This document shows, piece by piece, positions 55,954-64,000 of a stretch of DNA of 64,000 nucleotides. The notes under the pieces are model-generated. The model was not told where the DNA came from. It saw only the letters and a list, made by a program, of their open reading frames with translations, and made no database searches. Within the stretch, counting starts at the first letter, position 1. Every line of letters begins with the position of its first letter. Source of the stretch: Planctomycetota bacterium (GTDB lineage Bacteria; Planctomycetota; Planctomycetia; Pirellulales; Pirellulaceae); NCBI GenBank assembly GCA_026692905.1, contig JAPLNL010000018.1:62001-126000 (forward strand), written 5' to 3'. A program made the translations under genes and the position numbers.

Positions 55954-56052
55954 ACTATCATCCTCTCGTTTTGACCCTAACAAATAACATTGCTGAATGG
56001 GGACCGGCTCCCAAAGGGAGGACCGACTCCCGAAGGACAGTCCGCTTCGTAA

Positions 56053-56126
56053 CCCTCCCGCTGGGAGGGTGAAGTGCCAAAAGCTTATGCGCAAGTCAGT
56101 TCGTTCCCAGGTAGAGCCTGGGAACG
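56053..56126. repeat. Partial inverted copy C of the ~170-base repeat, plus a 10-base hairpin
   Basis: 56053-56103 is the reverse complement of the middle of copies A and B, lacking an internal segment of about 16 bases. It is followed directly by CGTTCCCAGG-TAGAG-CCTGGGAACG (56102-56126), a perfect palindrome of a type common in planctomycete genomes. It sits between the coiled-coil gene and the FHA-like gene. Confidence 0.65.
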
Positions 56127-56163
56127 CTTGAGCCAAGGGATGGGCTCCATTTGCGATCAGCTA

Positions 56164-56964
56164 CTAGCGATTGTCCACGATGGCCTTTACGTCACCCTGA
56201 GCTTGGTTGAAGTAGACCGAAATCTGGTCAACCAAGTCGGACGGTGTGTCATCGTCGGAAACGGGAATCCCGACCGTCGTATCAAACGTATCCGCCATTC
56301 GTTCCTCAACATCAATTCGAGTTCCGATTTCCGCCACGGTCTGACGAACTGCACTGACTCGGCTATCGTTTACCGAAAACTTGCTGCTGGTCTTGGCGAC
56401 TTCGACCATGGTCAATCGAGCCTGAAGATTCTCCACTTCAACTTCGAGTTGTCGCTTTGCTGCGAGCATTTCATCCAATTTGCGTCGAGCGCCTTCCAAG
56501 TTCTTTTCGCGAGCAGCCAAAATCTTTTCAACTTTCTCGGCGGTCGCTTCTTGCGTTTGATAGCTCTTGAATCGGCCGGACAAGTCCTTCTTGACTTGAT
56601 CCATGTCCCAAGCTTTACCACCATACGTGACAAACTTGGCACCGCTCTGAACATCGTCCTTGAGTTTCAAAATAGCTAGCTTTGATTTTTCGAGCGAAGT
56701 GTTTTTGGCTTGCACTTCGCGTTGCAGGCGGGCAACTTCGACTTCTTCGCGAGCGATGACCTTGAGATTGCCCGCAATTTCAGGCTTTAAGTCGTTGATT
56801 AAGTCACGTGCTCGGCTGATTTCGACATCCAATGGAATCTGTTCCTTGATCGTATCTTGCAGGTTGTGATAACCCGTTCGAATGTAGCTGACGCCCGATG
56901 TGCCGAACAAGAGAGCGCCAGAGCCAACAACAATTGCAGATCCCAACAAAACTTTCTTTAACAT
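56164..56964 (-). CDS. Membrane-anchored coiled-coil protein
   Basis: The 266-residue product begins MLKKVLLGSAIVVGSGALLF, a membrane anchor, and is followed by SYIRTGYHNLQDTIKEQIPL. Residues ~60-195 are strongly helical with heptad-like spacing and many charged residues (EEVEVARLQREVQAKNTSLE, EKVEKILAAREKNLEGARRK), so a long coiled coil is expected. The short C-terminal segment is acidic. I know similar planctomycete proteins but no function; a loose resemblance to PspA-type envelope proteins is possible. The upstream open frame to 57024 lacks a better start. It lies on the same strand as the FHA-like gene. Confidence 0.7.
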   Translation of the reverse strand: MLKKVLLGSAIVVGSGALLFGTSGVSYIRTGYHNLQDTIKEQIPLDVEISRARDLINDLKPEIAGNLKVIAREEVEVARLQREVQAKNTSLEKSKLAILKLKDDVQSGAKFVTYGGKAWDMDQVKKDLSGRFKSYQTQEATAEKVEKILAAREKNLEGARRKLDEMLAAKRQLEVEVENLQARLTMVEVAKTSSKFSVNDSRVSAVRQTVAEIGTRIDVEERMADTFDTTVGIPVSDDDTPSDLVDQISVYFNQAQGDVKAIVDNR

Positions 56965-57475
56965 GGTATTTCCCCCAAAAGCTGATGAAACAGAGTCAGG
57001 AAACCCCCGCTCTGCCGCTCCCATTCATCACGCCGTTTTCAAGTCTGGAGTAGCCTTTGTAAACCAGCAAACCTTGGAAAACCAACCGAATATGAGGGGC
57101 ACGGACAAAGAATGATTCGCGGCCTGTGACTGAATCTTGGAAGATATTTGGTTTTTTAGGTAACGCTGGGATTTACGAAAAACCCGATCGCGCCCGCGAA
57201 GCAATCTTGACTCAAAGTTCCAATTTTCTTAATTCCCATCGGTTTGGAGAAAGTTCTGAACTTCCCTGAACGCGAATATGCCGTCCCCAACTCACCAACA
57301 CCCTCAAAAAAACGATGTCGGGAGATCGACGTTCCTGAGGAGCCTCTGCGCTGAGGCTCGGCGGGAGCCTCGCCCTCCCGAATGGAAGCCTCGCCTTTCC
57401 GAATGGAAGCCTCGCCTTTCCGAATGGGAGCCTCGCCTTTCCGGCAAGGAAAGCAAACGCCCTATTTGGCTGAGC
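56965..57475. other. Divergent intergenic region, 511 bases, with insertion of repeats
   Basis: The left 290 bases should carry the promoters of the two divergent genes but show nothing I can name. An ATG at 57278 opens the frame of the downstream lipoprotein; from about 57352 the sequence is repeat DNA (see the tandem repeat entry). Confidence 0.4.
57359..57442 (+). repeat. Tandem 21-base repeats in frame with the lipoprotein gene
   Basis: Three consecutive 21-base units at 57380-57400, 57401-57421 and 57422-57442 have the form GAATGG(A/G)AGCCTCGCCTTTCC, preceded by a partial unit GGGAGCCTCGCCCTCCC (57363-57379). Each unit encodes EW(K/E)PRLS, so the frame of the downstream gene stays open. 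The motif is related to the palindrome at 47735-47795. Confidence 0.75.
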
Positions 57476-58795
57476 ATGTTCATTTATTGCTGTGTGCTTC
57501 TTTCCGTGTGCGGAACAGGCTGCCGGCAACGAGCGTTTACTGAGCTCTATGTTGAGAATATGGCCAGCGAAATCCGAATGCTGGAAGACCGAATCTATGA
57601 GTACGATGCGGCATACATGGAAAAAGACTCCGAGTACGAGTCCATGCGTCACGAAGTAGAACTCAAAAAGAGGGAAATCGCCGAGCTTCAACGGCAGCTC
57701 GATTCCACGCAACCTCGCTCAAATTCAACGCCGAAGAGTCCGTCATTAAGACTCAAAGACAAGCAACCCCGCGCGCCTACTGAGGCGGACCCGAAAAACG
57801 TCTACGAGCTTCCGCCTCTAACGGATCCAAACTCGAACAAGCCCGAAACGATCACGGATCCGCCAGTGGTTTCGCGAACGCCTGTTGTACCACCAGCTAA
57901 CACGAACAAGAGCCAAGGCCCCGATGCCATCGAGTTTTTGCCACCTGGTACTGCGCTTGATTTGACTCCACCTGCCATTCCCGACAAGGCCAAGGGGGCA
58001 GCAGACGAACCTCAAGCATTCAATCAAGGTCGTCCCCCGAAACGCAAAACGAATTTTCCTTCACCGGAGAGTTTGGTCGAACAAGTTGACATGCCAGAAT
58101 CGATGGTCCGATCTGCTCAGCAACCCAAATTCATGATTGTCCCATCACCGTCATCCAATCAAGATCCGTCAAGCTTGCCATCGAATGTTCCAATTTTGCC
58201 GAGTGGCCTACCGTCCTTGTTGCCGAAAGCATTTCCAAAGATCCAGGAGGGAAATCCGCAAGGAGCAATTCAACGGGGTATGATCCGTTTGCCCGAAGGT
58301 TCCAAGGTACAGTTGGCATCTGCCGCTGAACCCCTAACTCCACTGACTCCTAAGCCAATAACGGACAAAAAAGTTGTCGATATCGGCTTTCACCCGACCA
58401 TGTGTCACGGCCATAATTTCGATGAGGTTCCGGGTGACGATGGTTTGTACCTGGTCGTGACGCCAATGAACACTTCGGGACAGATCTTGAATCAATCGGG
58501 CGGGCTAACTGTGATCGTCGAGGACCCAGCCGAGCCAACGGACAATGGCCGAATCGGAGCCTGGGAATTTACCTCGGAGCAACTTGCTGAGACCCTAGAA
58601 CCGATTGGGGCCGCACAAGGTTTCCATTTAAGCCTACCCTGGCAAGAAAAAAAACCGACAAGCAAAACAGTCACCGTCTATTTACGCTACACGAGCGGCA
58701 CTGACCGCGTTCATGTCAATCAACGCGAAGTTCAAATTCGAGTGAACAGCGCCGAAAAGGCCGTCTGGACACCACGGAAAACTACGACGAAGTAG
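57476..58795 (+). CDS. Pro-rich lipoprotein with N-terminal coiled coil
   Basis: From ATG 57476 the 439-residue product starts MFIYCCVLLSVCGTGCRQR, a lipoprotein-like signal with Cys16 as the anchor. A helical, probably coiled-coil region follows (residues ~25-80, ENMASEIRMLEDRIYEYDAA, HEVELKKREIAELQRQLDS). A long Pro/Ser/Asn-rich linker comes next (~80-305), then a C-terminal beta-rich domain with DIGFHPTMCHGHNFDEVPGD and GLYLVVTPMNTSGQILN. I do not recognise a family. An alternative start at 57278 would add 66 residues made partly of 21-base repeats; the basic KESKRPIW just before 57476 would suit a signal peptide, so the true start is uncertain. Confidence 0.65.
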   Translation: MFIYCCVLLSVCGTGCRQRAFTELYVENMASEIRMLEDRIYEYDAAYMEKDSEYESMRHEVELKKREIAELQRQLDSTQPRSNSTPKSPSLRLKDKQPRAPTEADPKNVYELPPLTDPNSNKPETITDPPVVSRTPVVPPANTNKSQGPDAIEFLPPGTALDLTPPAIPDKAKGAADEPQAFNQGRPPKRKTNFPSPESLVEQVDMPESMVRSAQQPKFMIVPSPSSNQDPSSLPSNVPILPSGLPSLLPKAFPKIQEGNPQGAIQRGMIRLPEGSKVQLASAAEPLTPLTPKPITDKKVVDIGFHPTMCHGHNFDEVPGDDGLYLVVTPMNTSGQILNQSGGLTVIVEDPAEPTDNGRIGAWEFTSEQLAETLEPIGAAQGFHLSLPWQEKKPTSKTVTVYLRYTSGTDRVHVNQREVQIRVNSAEKAVWTPRKTTTK

Positions 58796-59103
58796 TCGAT
58801 TCTGGCTAGTACGACGCGCAAACCAATGAATTGGATTGAACCTCCACTTTCTTGCGCATGGTGGAGTTGCACTCTCTGTATTGAGGGCCGAAGGCCCGAC
58901 ACATCCTTGGCCGGTGGTGGGCAAAACTCTCGTTCGACGTGAAAAGTCCGCTCGGAATAGGAGCTGCGATGGCTTGCGCGTCGACATGGCAGCGTTCCGG
59001 TTGTTATACTGCCTGGGCCGTGTGAAACCCAGAACGAAGCATTAGGATTGACGCAAAAATGCCCCTCTACGAATACGAATGCAAAGGACATTAAGGTGAT
59101 CAA
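58796..59103. other. Gap with diverged repeats, 308 bases
   Basis: A diverged ACGACGCGCAA repeat is at 58805-58828 and an inverted partial copy (GCTTGCGCGTCGA) at 58972-58984. A truncated fmdB-like start lies at 59059-59094. No intact gene is present. Confidence 0.5.
59059..59094 (+). pseudogene. Truncated FmdB-type zinc-ribbon gene start
   Basis: The ATG at 59059 begins MPLYEYECKGH and meets a stop at once (59092-59094). MPLYEYEC is the characteristic N-terminus of FmdB-family zinc-ribbon proteins, which normally continue with a second CxxC pair over 60-100 residues. Other frames downstream do not carry the rest, so it looks like the remains of a deleted gene. It also lies just upstream of the next gene and may be translated as an 11-residue leader. 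Confidence 0.5.
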
Positions 59104-61587
59104 GTGCGCGGTTCAGTGAAATGGGCTTGTCTCTGTTTGTTAATGTGCCAGTTGGTTGGCTGTCGCGGTTGCACACAACCGAATAAACCGAAAGAAACAG
59201 CCGAAGAGATCGAAGCAAAAAAGAAGAAACAGCGTCTTGTCGGGAGTGAGCTCAAAGCCATTCCGGCTGCGGCGGACTTGCCAGGCAGTATCGTCAAGCC
59301 GGGGCACTGGTACCAAGCCAACCAAAAACTCAAGGCGAACTTTTCTGACGAGTCCTTGACCGCAACTCTATCGGTCGTCAATCGCGAAAAACAGAGAGTC
59401 CCCCTCGCTCCAGGACTGGCCTCGGTCGACTTTATCCGAAACGTATCTTTAGCGGAAAAGCAAGAGAAGAATATCCAGCTGAAGTTCTTTCAGCCCGAAG
59501 TTCAGGTTACAGGTGATGAACTAAGCAAAACACCTTCCGCGATGAAGCTCCTCTATTCTCAGAGAGGAATCGGTGCTCCCGTCCTCGAGGAAGATTTTTT
59601 GTGCCGCGTTTTTGCTGGCTACCAGTACAACATTGTTACGTTGAATCGTGATGAGTCGCGGTATCTATTTTGGAGAGCTTTGGACTGCATCATTTGGCCC
59701 TCGAAACAACGGATGACGGACGAGCGTATTTCTCCACACCGAATCATTGACATCAAAGAAGACGACTTTGCGACTCAGTTTCCGAACAGGCTCTATGCCA
59801 TGACTTCTATCTCGCATCTTGTCATCAATGACTCCTCCGTTTCGATCCTGTCCACCGACCAGCAGGAAGCTCTCCAAGACTGGCTGTACTTCGGGGGCAC
59901 CATTATTTTGAATGGCCCAGAAGCGATCGGTGGCATTGAAACCAGCATCATGAAGGACTATTCGCCTATTTCTAAAGCGACCAATACCACCGTCACCGAT
60001 GCCCAAATTGCTGCATTGAATGAGACTTGGACGCTAAAGCAGATTGGCGGCGATAGATTGCAAATTGCCCCGGCGAAACCCATTCCTTTGCTGAGTGGTG
60101 AACTGGCGTCTGGGGCTCAATGGGTAAAGTATCGAGGGCTCAATGATGAGCTTAAATCGCTCGATGGTTTGGTGGCCGAAAAGTTGGTTGGCCAGGGACG
60201 CGTTGTCATGACGATGTTCCCCATGAGCGACAACGCTTTCCTTCGCTGGCCCTCCTACAGCTCCTTTGTGCACAATGCGATCCTGGCAAAACCGCATCGC
60301 GACCCTACGTCCGGAACCGAGGCTGACACGCGATTTGCTGGCGAGTTTGAGGGGACGGAGCTGAGTCCTGTGCATTCAACCCGGCTTCGCATTTGGGCGC
60401 GGGACCTGGATGAATCGACGTCGCGCAAGTTCCCTACTGCTACGAACAAAGAGGACGAGGAGCCGACCTATGTGAGCGCAGAAACACAAGTCTCCAAGCT
60501 GAAACGCTCGAGTTTCGGGGCTTGGAATCCCGAATCTTCCGTCCTGTTCAATGCGAGAAAATGTTTGCAGGAATCCTCCGGAATCACGGTCCCGAAAATC
60601 AATACGATCATCAAGCTCCTGCTTGGGTACTTAATCGTTTTGGTGCCGGTGAACTGGCTGTTCTTTCGGCTCTTCGGCCGCGTCGAATTGGCCTGGGCGG
60701 CAGCACCGTTCATCGCCTTGGCGGGTGCCTTTTTTGTGGCCCGAAGCGTTCAACTCGACGTCGGTTTTTCGCGGAGTCAGACTAGCTACGGTTTTCTTGA
60801 AGTGCACTCGGACTATCCTCGTGGAATGCTGTCCACCTATACCGCATTATACACCTCGCTCTCCACCAATTACAGAGCGGTATTCGATGGCGACACTGGC
60901 GTCGTCTTGCCATTCGCTTCCACCTCGAGCAGCAAGCGTTCCAAGAGCTCGCTTACCAAAATTGACTATTCATTTGCCGATGACGCAGGGGCTGGAATGC
61001 AAAGTGTCCCCGTTCTCTCCAATACAACTGGCCTTTTTCAAGCAGAAGAAATGGTTGCGTTTCCCGGCAAGTTAACCGCCAAATTTGATATCGACATGAA
61101 GGCTGTCGAGATCAAAAATGGGCTTGGATTTTCAATCAATGAGGCTGGGATCGTAGGAGTGGATTCAAACGGCAAGCTGGTTAGTGGTTGGATTGGAAAC
61201 GCTGAAGATGGCGGTTTCAAACGTTGTGAACTTGAAACTCGGGATCGCGATAATCGATGGCGAAAGGAATGGGATAACAACCCGATCCTAAGCCGCCCTA
61301 ACTACATACGCGCAGAAGATGGAAGCCTTTGGACAGATCAAGACCTTGAAGACGAACTGTATCTCGGGCCGATGCTTGAGGAGCTGTCTAAGAAATACCC
61401 GCTCGCCAAAGGGGAGTTCATCGCGATTGGCTGGACCAATCAGTCGATTGGGGAGTTGGTGATAACTCCGGTGGCCAAGCAAAAGAAACTGCGAACGGTG
61501 GTCTTGGTCCACCTGAGTGCTGGGGAACTGGTGACCGTTAGGCCCGATACCCGGATATTTCAAAAAGTGGTTGATGAAGAGCAGTAA
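59104..61587 (+). CDS. Large membrane lipoprotein with glutamine-amidotransferase-like region
   Basis: The 827-residue protein has a lipoprotein signal (KWACLCLLMCQLVGC, Cys near residue 20) and starts at GTG 59104. An AAGG at 59093-59096 acts as ribosome site. Residues ~170-300 resemble the class-I glutamine amidotransferase-like fold of planctomycete proteins (LSTDQQEALQDWLYFGGTIIL, NGPEAIGG). Two transmembrane segments follow near residue 500-550 (IIKLLLGYLIVLVPVNWLFF, AAPFIALAGAFFVARSVQLD), and a beta-rich C-terminal domain lies outside or inside the membrane. The family is common in planctomycetes but of unknown function. It may form an operon with the lipoprotein gene upstream, though a 308-base gap separates them. 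Confidence 0.7.
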   Translation: MRGSVKWACLCLLMCQLVGCRGCTQPNKPKETAEEIEAKKKKQRLVGSELKAIPAAADLPGSIVKPGHWYQANQKLKANFSDESLTATLSVVNREKQRVPLAPGLASVDFIRNVSLAEKQEKNIQLKFFQPEVQVTGDELSKTPSAMKLLYSQRGIGAPVLEEDFLCRVFAGYQYNIVTLNRDESRYLFWRALDCIIWPSKQRMTDERISPHRIIDIKEDDFATQFPNRLYAMTSISHLVINDSSVSILSTDQQEALQDWLYFGGTIILNGPEAIGGIETSIMKDYSPISKATNTTVTDAQIAALNETWTLKQIGGDRLQIAPAKPIPLLSGELASGAQWVKYRGLNDELKSLDGLVAEKLVGQGRVVMTMFPMSDNAFLRWPSYSSFVHNAILAKPHRDPTSGTEADTRFAGEFEGTELSPVHSTRLRIWARDLDESTSRKFPTATNKEDEEPTYVSAETQVSKLKRSSFGAWNPESSVLFNARKCLQESSGITVPKINTIIKLLLGYLIVLVPVNWLFFRLFGRVELAWAAAPFIALAGAFFVARSVQLDVGFSRSQTSYGFLEVHSDYPRGMLSTYTALYTSLSTNYRAVFDGDTGVVLPFASTSSSKRSKSSLTKIDYSFADDAGAGMQSVPVLSNTTGLFQAEEMVAFPGKLTAKFDIDMKAVEIKNGLGFSINEAGIVGVDSNGKLVSGWIGNAEDGGFKRCELETRDRDNRWRKEWDNNPILSRPNYIRAEDGSLWTDQDLEDELYLGPMLEELSKKYPLAKGEFIAIGWTNQSIGELVITPVAKQKKLRTVVLVHLSAGELVTVRPDTRIFQKVVDEEQ

Positions 61588-61723
61588 CTATTGGCGGTGC
61601 TCCACTTCATTAACCATTTCACCACCCGTAGGTGGTGCCTGAGCTGGTTGTGCTTGCGATCAAGGATGGTGGTGAGAGCTATCTCAATTGGCTCACTTCG
61701 GAGTTAGATGGTGTCGACGCATC
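61588..61723. other. Short gap with no recognised feature
   Basis: I see nothing supportable between the lipoprotein gene and the small membrane protein, which converge here. The gap 61904-62158 on the far side is likewise without a gene, RNA or clear repeat. Confidence 0.35.
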
Positions 61724-61903
61724 CTAGACTTTTTGGGGATGAAGGGTTTGATCATCTTGCCGCCGAACAACCAGCCTTCGCCAACGAATTACCAAGAAAG
61801 GAATCAAGAGCCAGAGAATTCCTTTGATGGTAAAGAAAGCGATGGTACCTGCGGCTAGAACCCACGGGTTGCTTGTAATGGTATTCAGGATTTGGTCTAA
61901 CAT
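61724..61903 (-). CDS. Possible small membrane protein
   Basis: The 59-residue ORF from ATG 61903 has a single strong hydrophobic stretch (PWVLAAGTIAFFTIKGILWL then LIPFLVIRW) followed by a basic tail RRLVVRRQ, which is the positive-inside pattern of a small inner-membrane protein. I recall similar short planctomycete proteins (N-terminus MLDQILN, then NPW), but no function. No convincing ribosome-binding site is seen. It could also be an unused ORF. Confidence 0.45.
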   Translation of the reverse strand: MLDQILNTITSNPWVLAAGTIAFFTIKGILWLLIPFLVIRWRRLVVRRQDDQTLHPQKV

Positions 61904-62158
61904 CACTAATCCATTCCGAAATCTAGTTATCACTGTCCGTGGTGTGGGATTCGTCCTTAAGAGTCTTCGGCAGGTTCGAGTGCCGCTATTCGCGCAGTGT
62001 CAGTATTTGCACAGATTTGCACAGCTCCATGATTTGCTGATGAACAGTGCAATGCATGTTAATCGCGATGAAAACTTGATTGCAGCGACGGGCTTTTGCC
62101 TCCCGAGATCATAAACGAAGAATGCATTTTGGCGAGGCGGCGCCTGGATTGCATTGAG

Positions 62159-64000
62159 TTACTCGTTGGTAGAGCCCGAAAAAACCAAGTCCCATGCATC
62201 TATTTTTGCCACACCAATCACACGTGGGGGAGGGACTACGTTCTTTAGGCTATTCACCGCAACCAGAACGTCATCTTCAATTGACATCTCGGATGAAATC
62301 GACAGTGACTTTGGATCGTCCTCAACGGCAACATCCTCAACCGAATCGAAATAGGATAGCGATTTATTTTCTAGAACAGTCACATTCTTAAGCAACATCG
62401 TTGAAGATTCGTTTTCTTGTAACTTTGCATTCATGGCTTGAGACAGGGATGCGAGTTCTTCCCTTTGAAGAATGAGAGTATTGATCGCATCCATTGTATT
62501 CTTTCGATCGATTTCAAGTTCGTCACATTTTTCCTTGAGCGCCTTAACCTCCGGAACAAGCTTGACCTTTTCCGTTTGCAGATCCTGCAATGTAGTTTTA
62601 ACAGTCGCTAATAGGGCCTCTATCGCTTGAATCTCATGCTTTTTCTGCTCCTGTTCGCGAACAAGGAGCTGGCTCGCTTTTCTTGAAGCGTTCAGTTCGT
62701 TCTCGGACTCGAGTTTCGAGGCATTGGTGTCATCAAGTTTCTTCAGTGAATCACAAACAGCCGATTGGGTTTCATCCCACACTTGCTTTGCGTCTTGAAT
62801 CGCTCGCTTGGTGTTTTGCATTTCATTCTCTAGATCACGAATCGCCAGTTCCTTTGACTGCAGATCGCTTTCCGCAGCATTCCGGCTCACATTCAACGAC
62901 TGGAGTGTTTCCGTGAGTTGATCGATTCGCTGTTGAGCCGCCAATGCACTTTCCGCTTGCTGTTGCGACACAACACGATTTTTCTCCTGCAACTTGTTTT
63001 CGCTTTCCATAAGAAGGGCAATCGAGTCTTCGAGCGTTTTTCTGCGAGCGCTAAGTTTTCTTGTTTCTCGCTGTAACACGTCGAGATGGTACTCGAGTTC
63101 GTCCGCATGAGTGGTCTTGTTCACGATACTCCGGTCGATCGTTGCGAGTCGATCAGAATCCAAGAGAATTTGCGATTGGAGTTGGGCCGAGTGGTCGCGG
63201 TTGCTTTGCAAATCCATTTCAAGAGTTCGAAGGGTAGCCTGTTTCTCCGCTGCGAGGTCGTTCAATTGTTCTAAAGCGAACTTTTTCTCCGTATACGCCG
63301 AGTCGAGTTGAGAGAATTCGGTTTCGAGGAGACTCATACGCGATCGTAACTGACCGTATTCGCTGGTACTCTTCGATAGATTGGCCTGGCTTTCTTCGTA
63401 CGCGAATTCGATCTTTGCGAGCTGATTCTTTTTCGCCTCCATCGTACTCACTTCTTGCTGGATCAGGCCTAACTCAGCTTGGTGATCGCTGAGTTCCTGC
63501 TGCAATTGTTGCAAATCGAATTGGCGTGTTTTGCACTCGATCGCGACAGTCTCAAGATTCGCAATCTGCACCTTAAGTTCGGCATGCTCGGATCGTGCTT
63601 CGGCCAGTGCGTCACTAGCTTCCCGGTTTGTAGCCGCGAGTGCTTCACTTGACTCTTGGATCATCGCGAGTTGGCTTTCCAGGGAACTGCGTTTTGCGTG
63701 AAGCTCCTCGATCGATTGTTCAAGTGCATGGCGTTGTTGCACTCGTTGTGTCGACTCCTCAATTGTTTTTTCTAGTTGGTGCATCGCCGTATTTAATTGT
63801 TGCTCCATCGTCAACGATTGTCTTTCCAAATCCGCGATCGCAAACTGGATTTGAGCCTTGTGGTCGTTCTCCAATTCCCGTTGCTGAATGGTCGTTTCCA
63901 GCTCAAGTTGCGAAGTCTTCCATTCGAGCTCTAGGCGTTGTTTTACAGCCTGAATATCTTGCAATTCCAATTGCGTCGCTGCTAGGTTTTCTTTGGAAGA
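62159..64000 (-). CDS. Very long coiled-coil protein, N-terminus outside the window
   Basis: The frame is open to the right edge with no stop, so this is the C-terminal part (at least 613 residues) of a larger protein. Almost the whole sequence is heptad-like coiled coil rich in Glu, Gln, Leu and Lys, for example LQQLQQELSDHQAELGLIQQ, RKLSARRKTLEDSIALLMES and KHEIQAIEALLATVKTTLQD. The last ~90 residues differ: an acidic stretch (SVEDVAVEDDPKSLSIS) and a final LVFSGSTNE. No enzyme motif is visible. It may be a structural or scaffold protein, similar in appearance to SMC- or FtsK-associated coiled coils, but its family cannot be named from this part. Confidence 0.75.
   Translation of the reverse strand, partial: SSKENLAATQLELQDIQAVKQRLELEWKTSQLELETTIQQRELENDHKAQIQFAIADLERQSLTMEQQLNTAMHQLEKTIEESTQRVQQRHALEQSIEELHAKRSSLESQLAMIQESSEALAATNREASDALAEARSEHAELKVQIANLETVAIECKTRQFDLQQLQQELSDHQAELGLIQQEVSTMEAKKNQLAKIEFAYEESQANLSKSTSEYGQLRSRMSLLETEFSQLDSAYTEKKFALEQLNDLAAEKQATLRTLEMDLQSNRDHSAQLQSQILLDSDRLATIDRSIVNKTTHADELEYHLDVLQRETRKLSARRKTLEDSIALLMESENKLQEKNRVVSQQQAESALAAQQRIDQLTETLQSLNVSRNAAESDLQSKELAIRDLENEMQNTKRAIQDAKQVWDETQSAVCDSLKKLDDTNASKLESENELNASRKASQLLVREQEQKKHEIQAIEALLATVKTTLQDLQTEKVKLVPEVKALKEKCDELEIDRKNTMDAINTLILQREELASLSQAMNAKLQENESSTMLLKNVTVLENKSLSYFDSVEDVAVEDDPKSLSISSEMSIEDDVLVAVNSLKNVVPPPRVIGVAKIDAWDLVFSGSTNE

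Noticed and set aside
57359-57442. CRISPR-like tandem units
   Set aside because: The 21-base units are directly adjacent with no spacers, so this is a simple tandem repeat.
57212-57712. Minus-strand ORF across the start of the lipoprotein gene
   Set aside because: The repeated KARLPFG units are just the antisense reading of the 21-base tandem repeats.

Overview
The window looks like a chromosomal segment of a planctomycete, most likely of the Pirellulaceae group. The evidence is the mix of families: a DUF1553/DUF1501 pair, a DUF1552 protein, ECF sigma factors coupled to Ser/Thr kinases, a methanofuran/methylofuran-type C1 pathway gene pair, EF-hand/redoxin and HEAT-repeat secreted proteins, and dispersed palindromic repeats of the CGACGCGTAAGCGAGG type. 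Genes lie on both strands in short operons separated by repeat-rich gaps. I saw no rRNA, tRNA, CRISPR array, prophage or classical insertion sequence; the only mobile-type gene is a RAYT (REP-associated tyrosine transposase).

Layout. 1-5.4 kb (+): the end of a DUF1553 protein, a DUF1501 protein, queA, then two overlapping genes for consecutive late steps of methanofuran-type cofactor synthesis (MfnF-like and MfnE-like). 5.8-10.4 kb: a VC0807-family membrane protein, a conserved protein of unknown function, a lipoprotein cyclophilin, a tiny SEC-C motif protein and a flippase-like membrane protein. 10.6-12.4 kb: an AI-2E/PerM-type permease split by an in-frame stop. 12.7-19.3 kb: an SDR oxidoreductase, a deiodinase-like redoxin with EF hands, a HEAT-repeat protein, a Gfo/Idh/MocA oxidoreductase and a divergent esterase. 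19.5-20.8 kb: the RAYT with its palindromes and a relic of a second RAYT. 20.9-24.1 kb: a large secreted alpha/beta-hydrolase-like protein that lacks the nucleophile serine, and an FHA protein. 24.2-28 kb: gcvT-gcvH-lipoate ligase, and an acyl-CoA-dehydrogenase-like protein. 28.2-32.2 kb: alpha-glucan phosphorylase and 6-phosphogluconate dehydrogenase, convergent. 32.6-40.2 kb (+): a DUF11 surface protein, a dihaem cytochrome c lipoprotein with heme A and heme O synthases, and a MATE transporter.

40.6-44.6 kb: an ECF sigma factor overlapping a membrane Ser/Thr kinase with WD40-like repeats. 44.9-49 kb: DUF1552, a CDP-paratose-2-epimerase-like enzyme and a peptidoglycan amidase. 49.2-55.1 kb (-): a four-gene signalling operon of kinase, membrane protein, ECF sigma factor and DUF255 thioredoxin-domain protein. 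55.3-64 kb: an FHA protein, a coiled-coil membrane protein, two large lipoproteins, a possible small membrane protein and a very long coiled-coil protein that runs off the window.

The strongest leads are the kinase/membrane protein/ECF/DUF255 operon, the RAYT locus, the Ser-to-Phe change in the hydrolase-like protein together with a terminator-like hairpin in its signal-peptide codons, and the several families of dispersed palindromic repeats, two of which have become part of coding sequence. All functions are inferred by reading the sequence; no database search was run.
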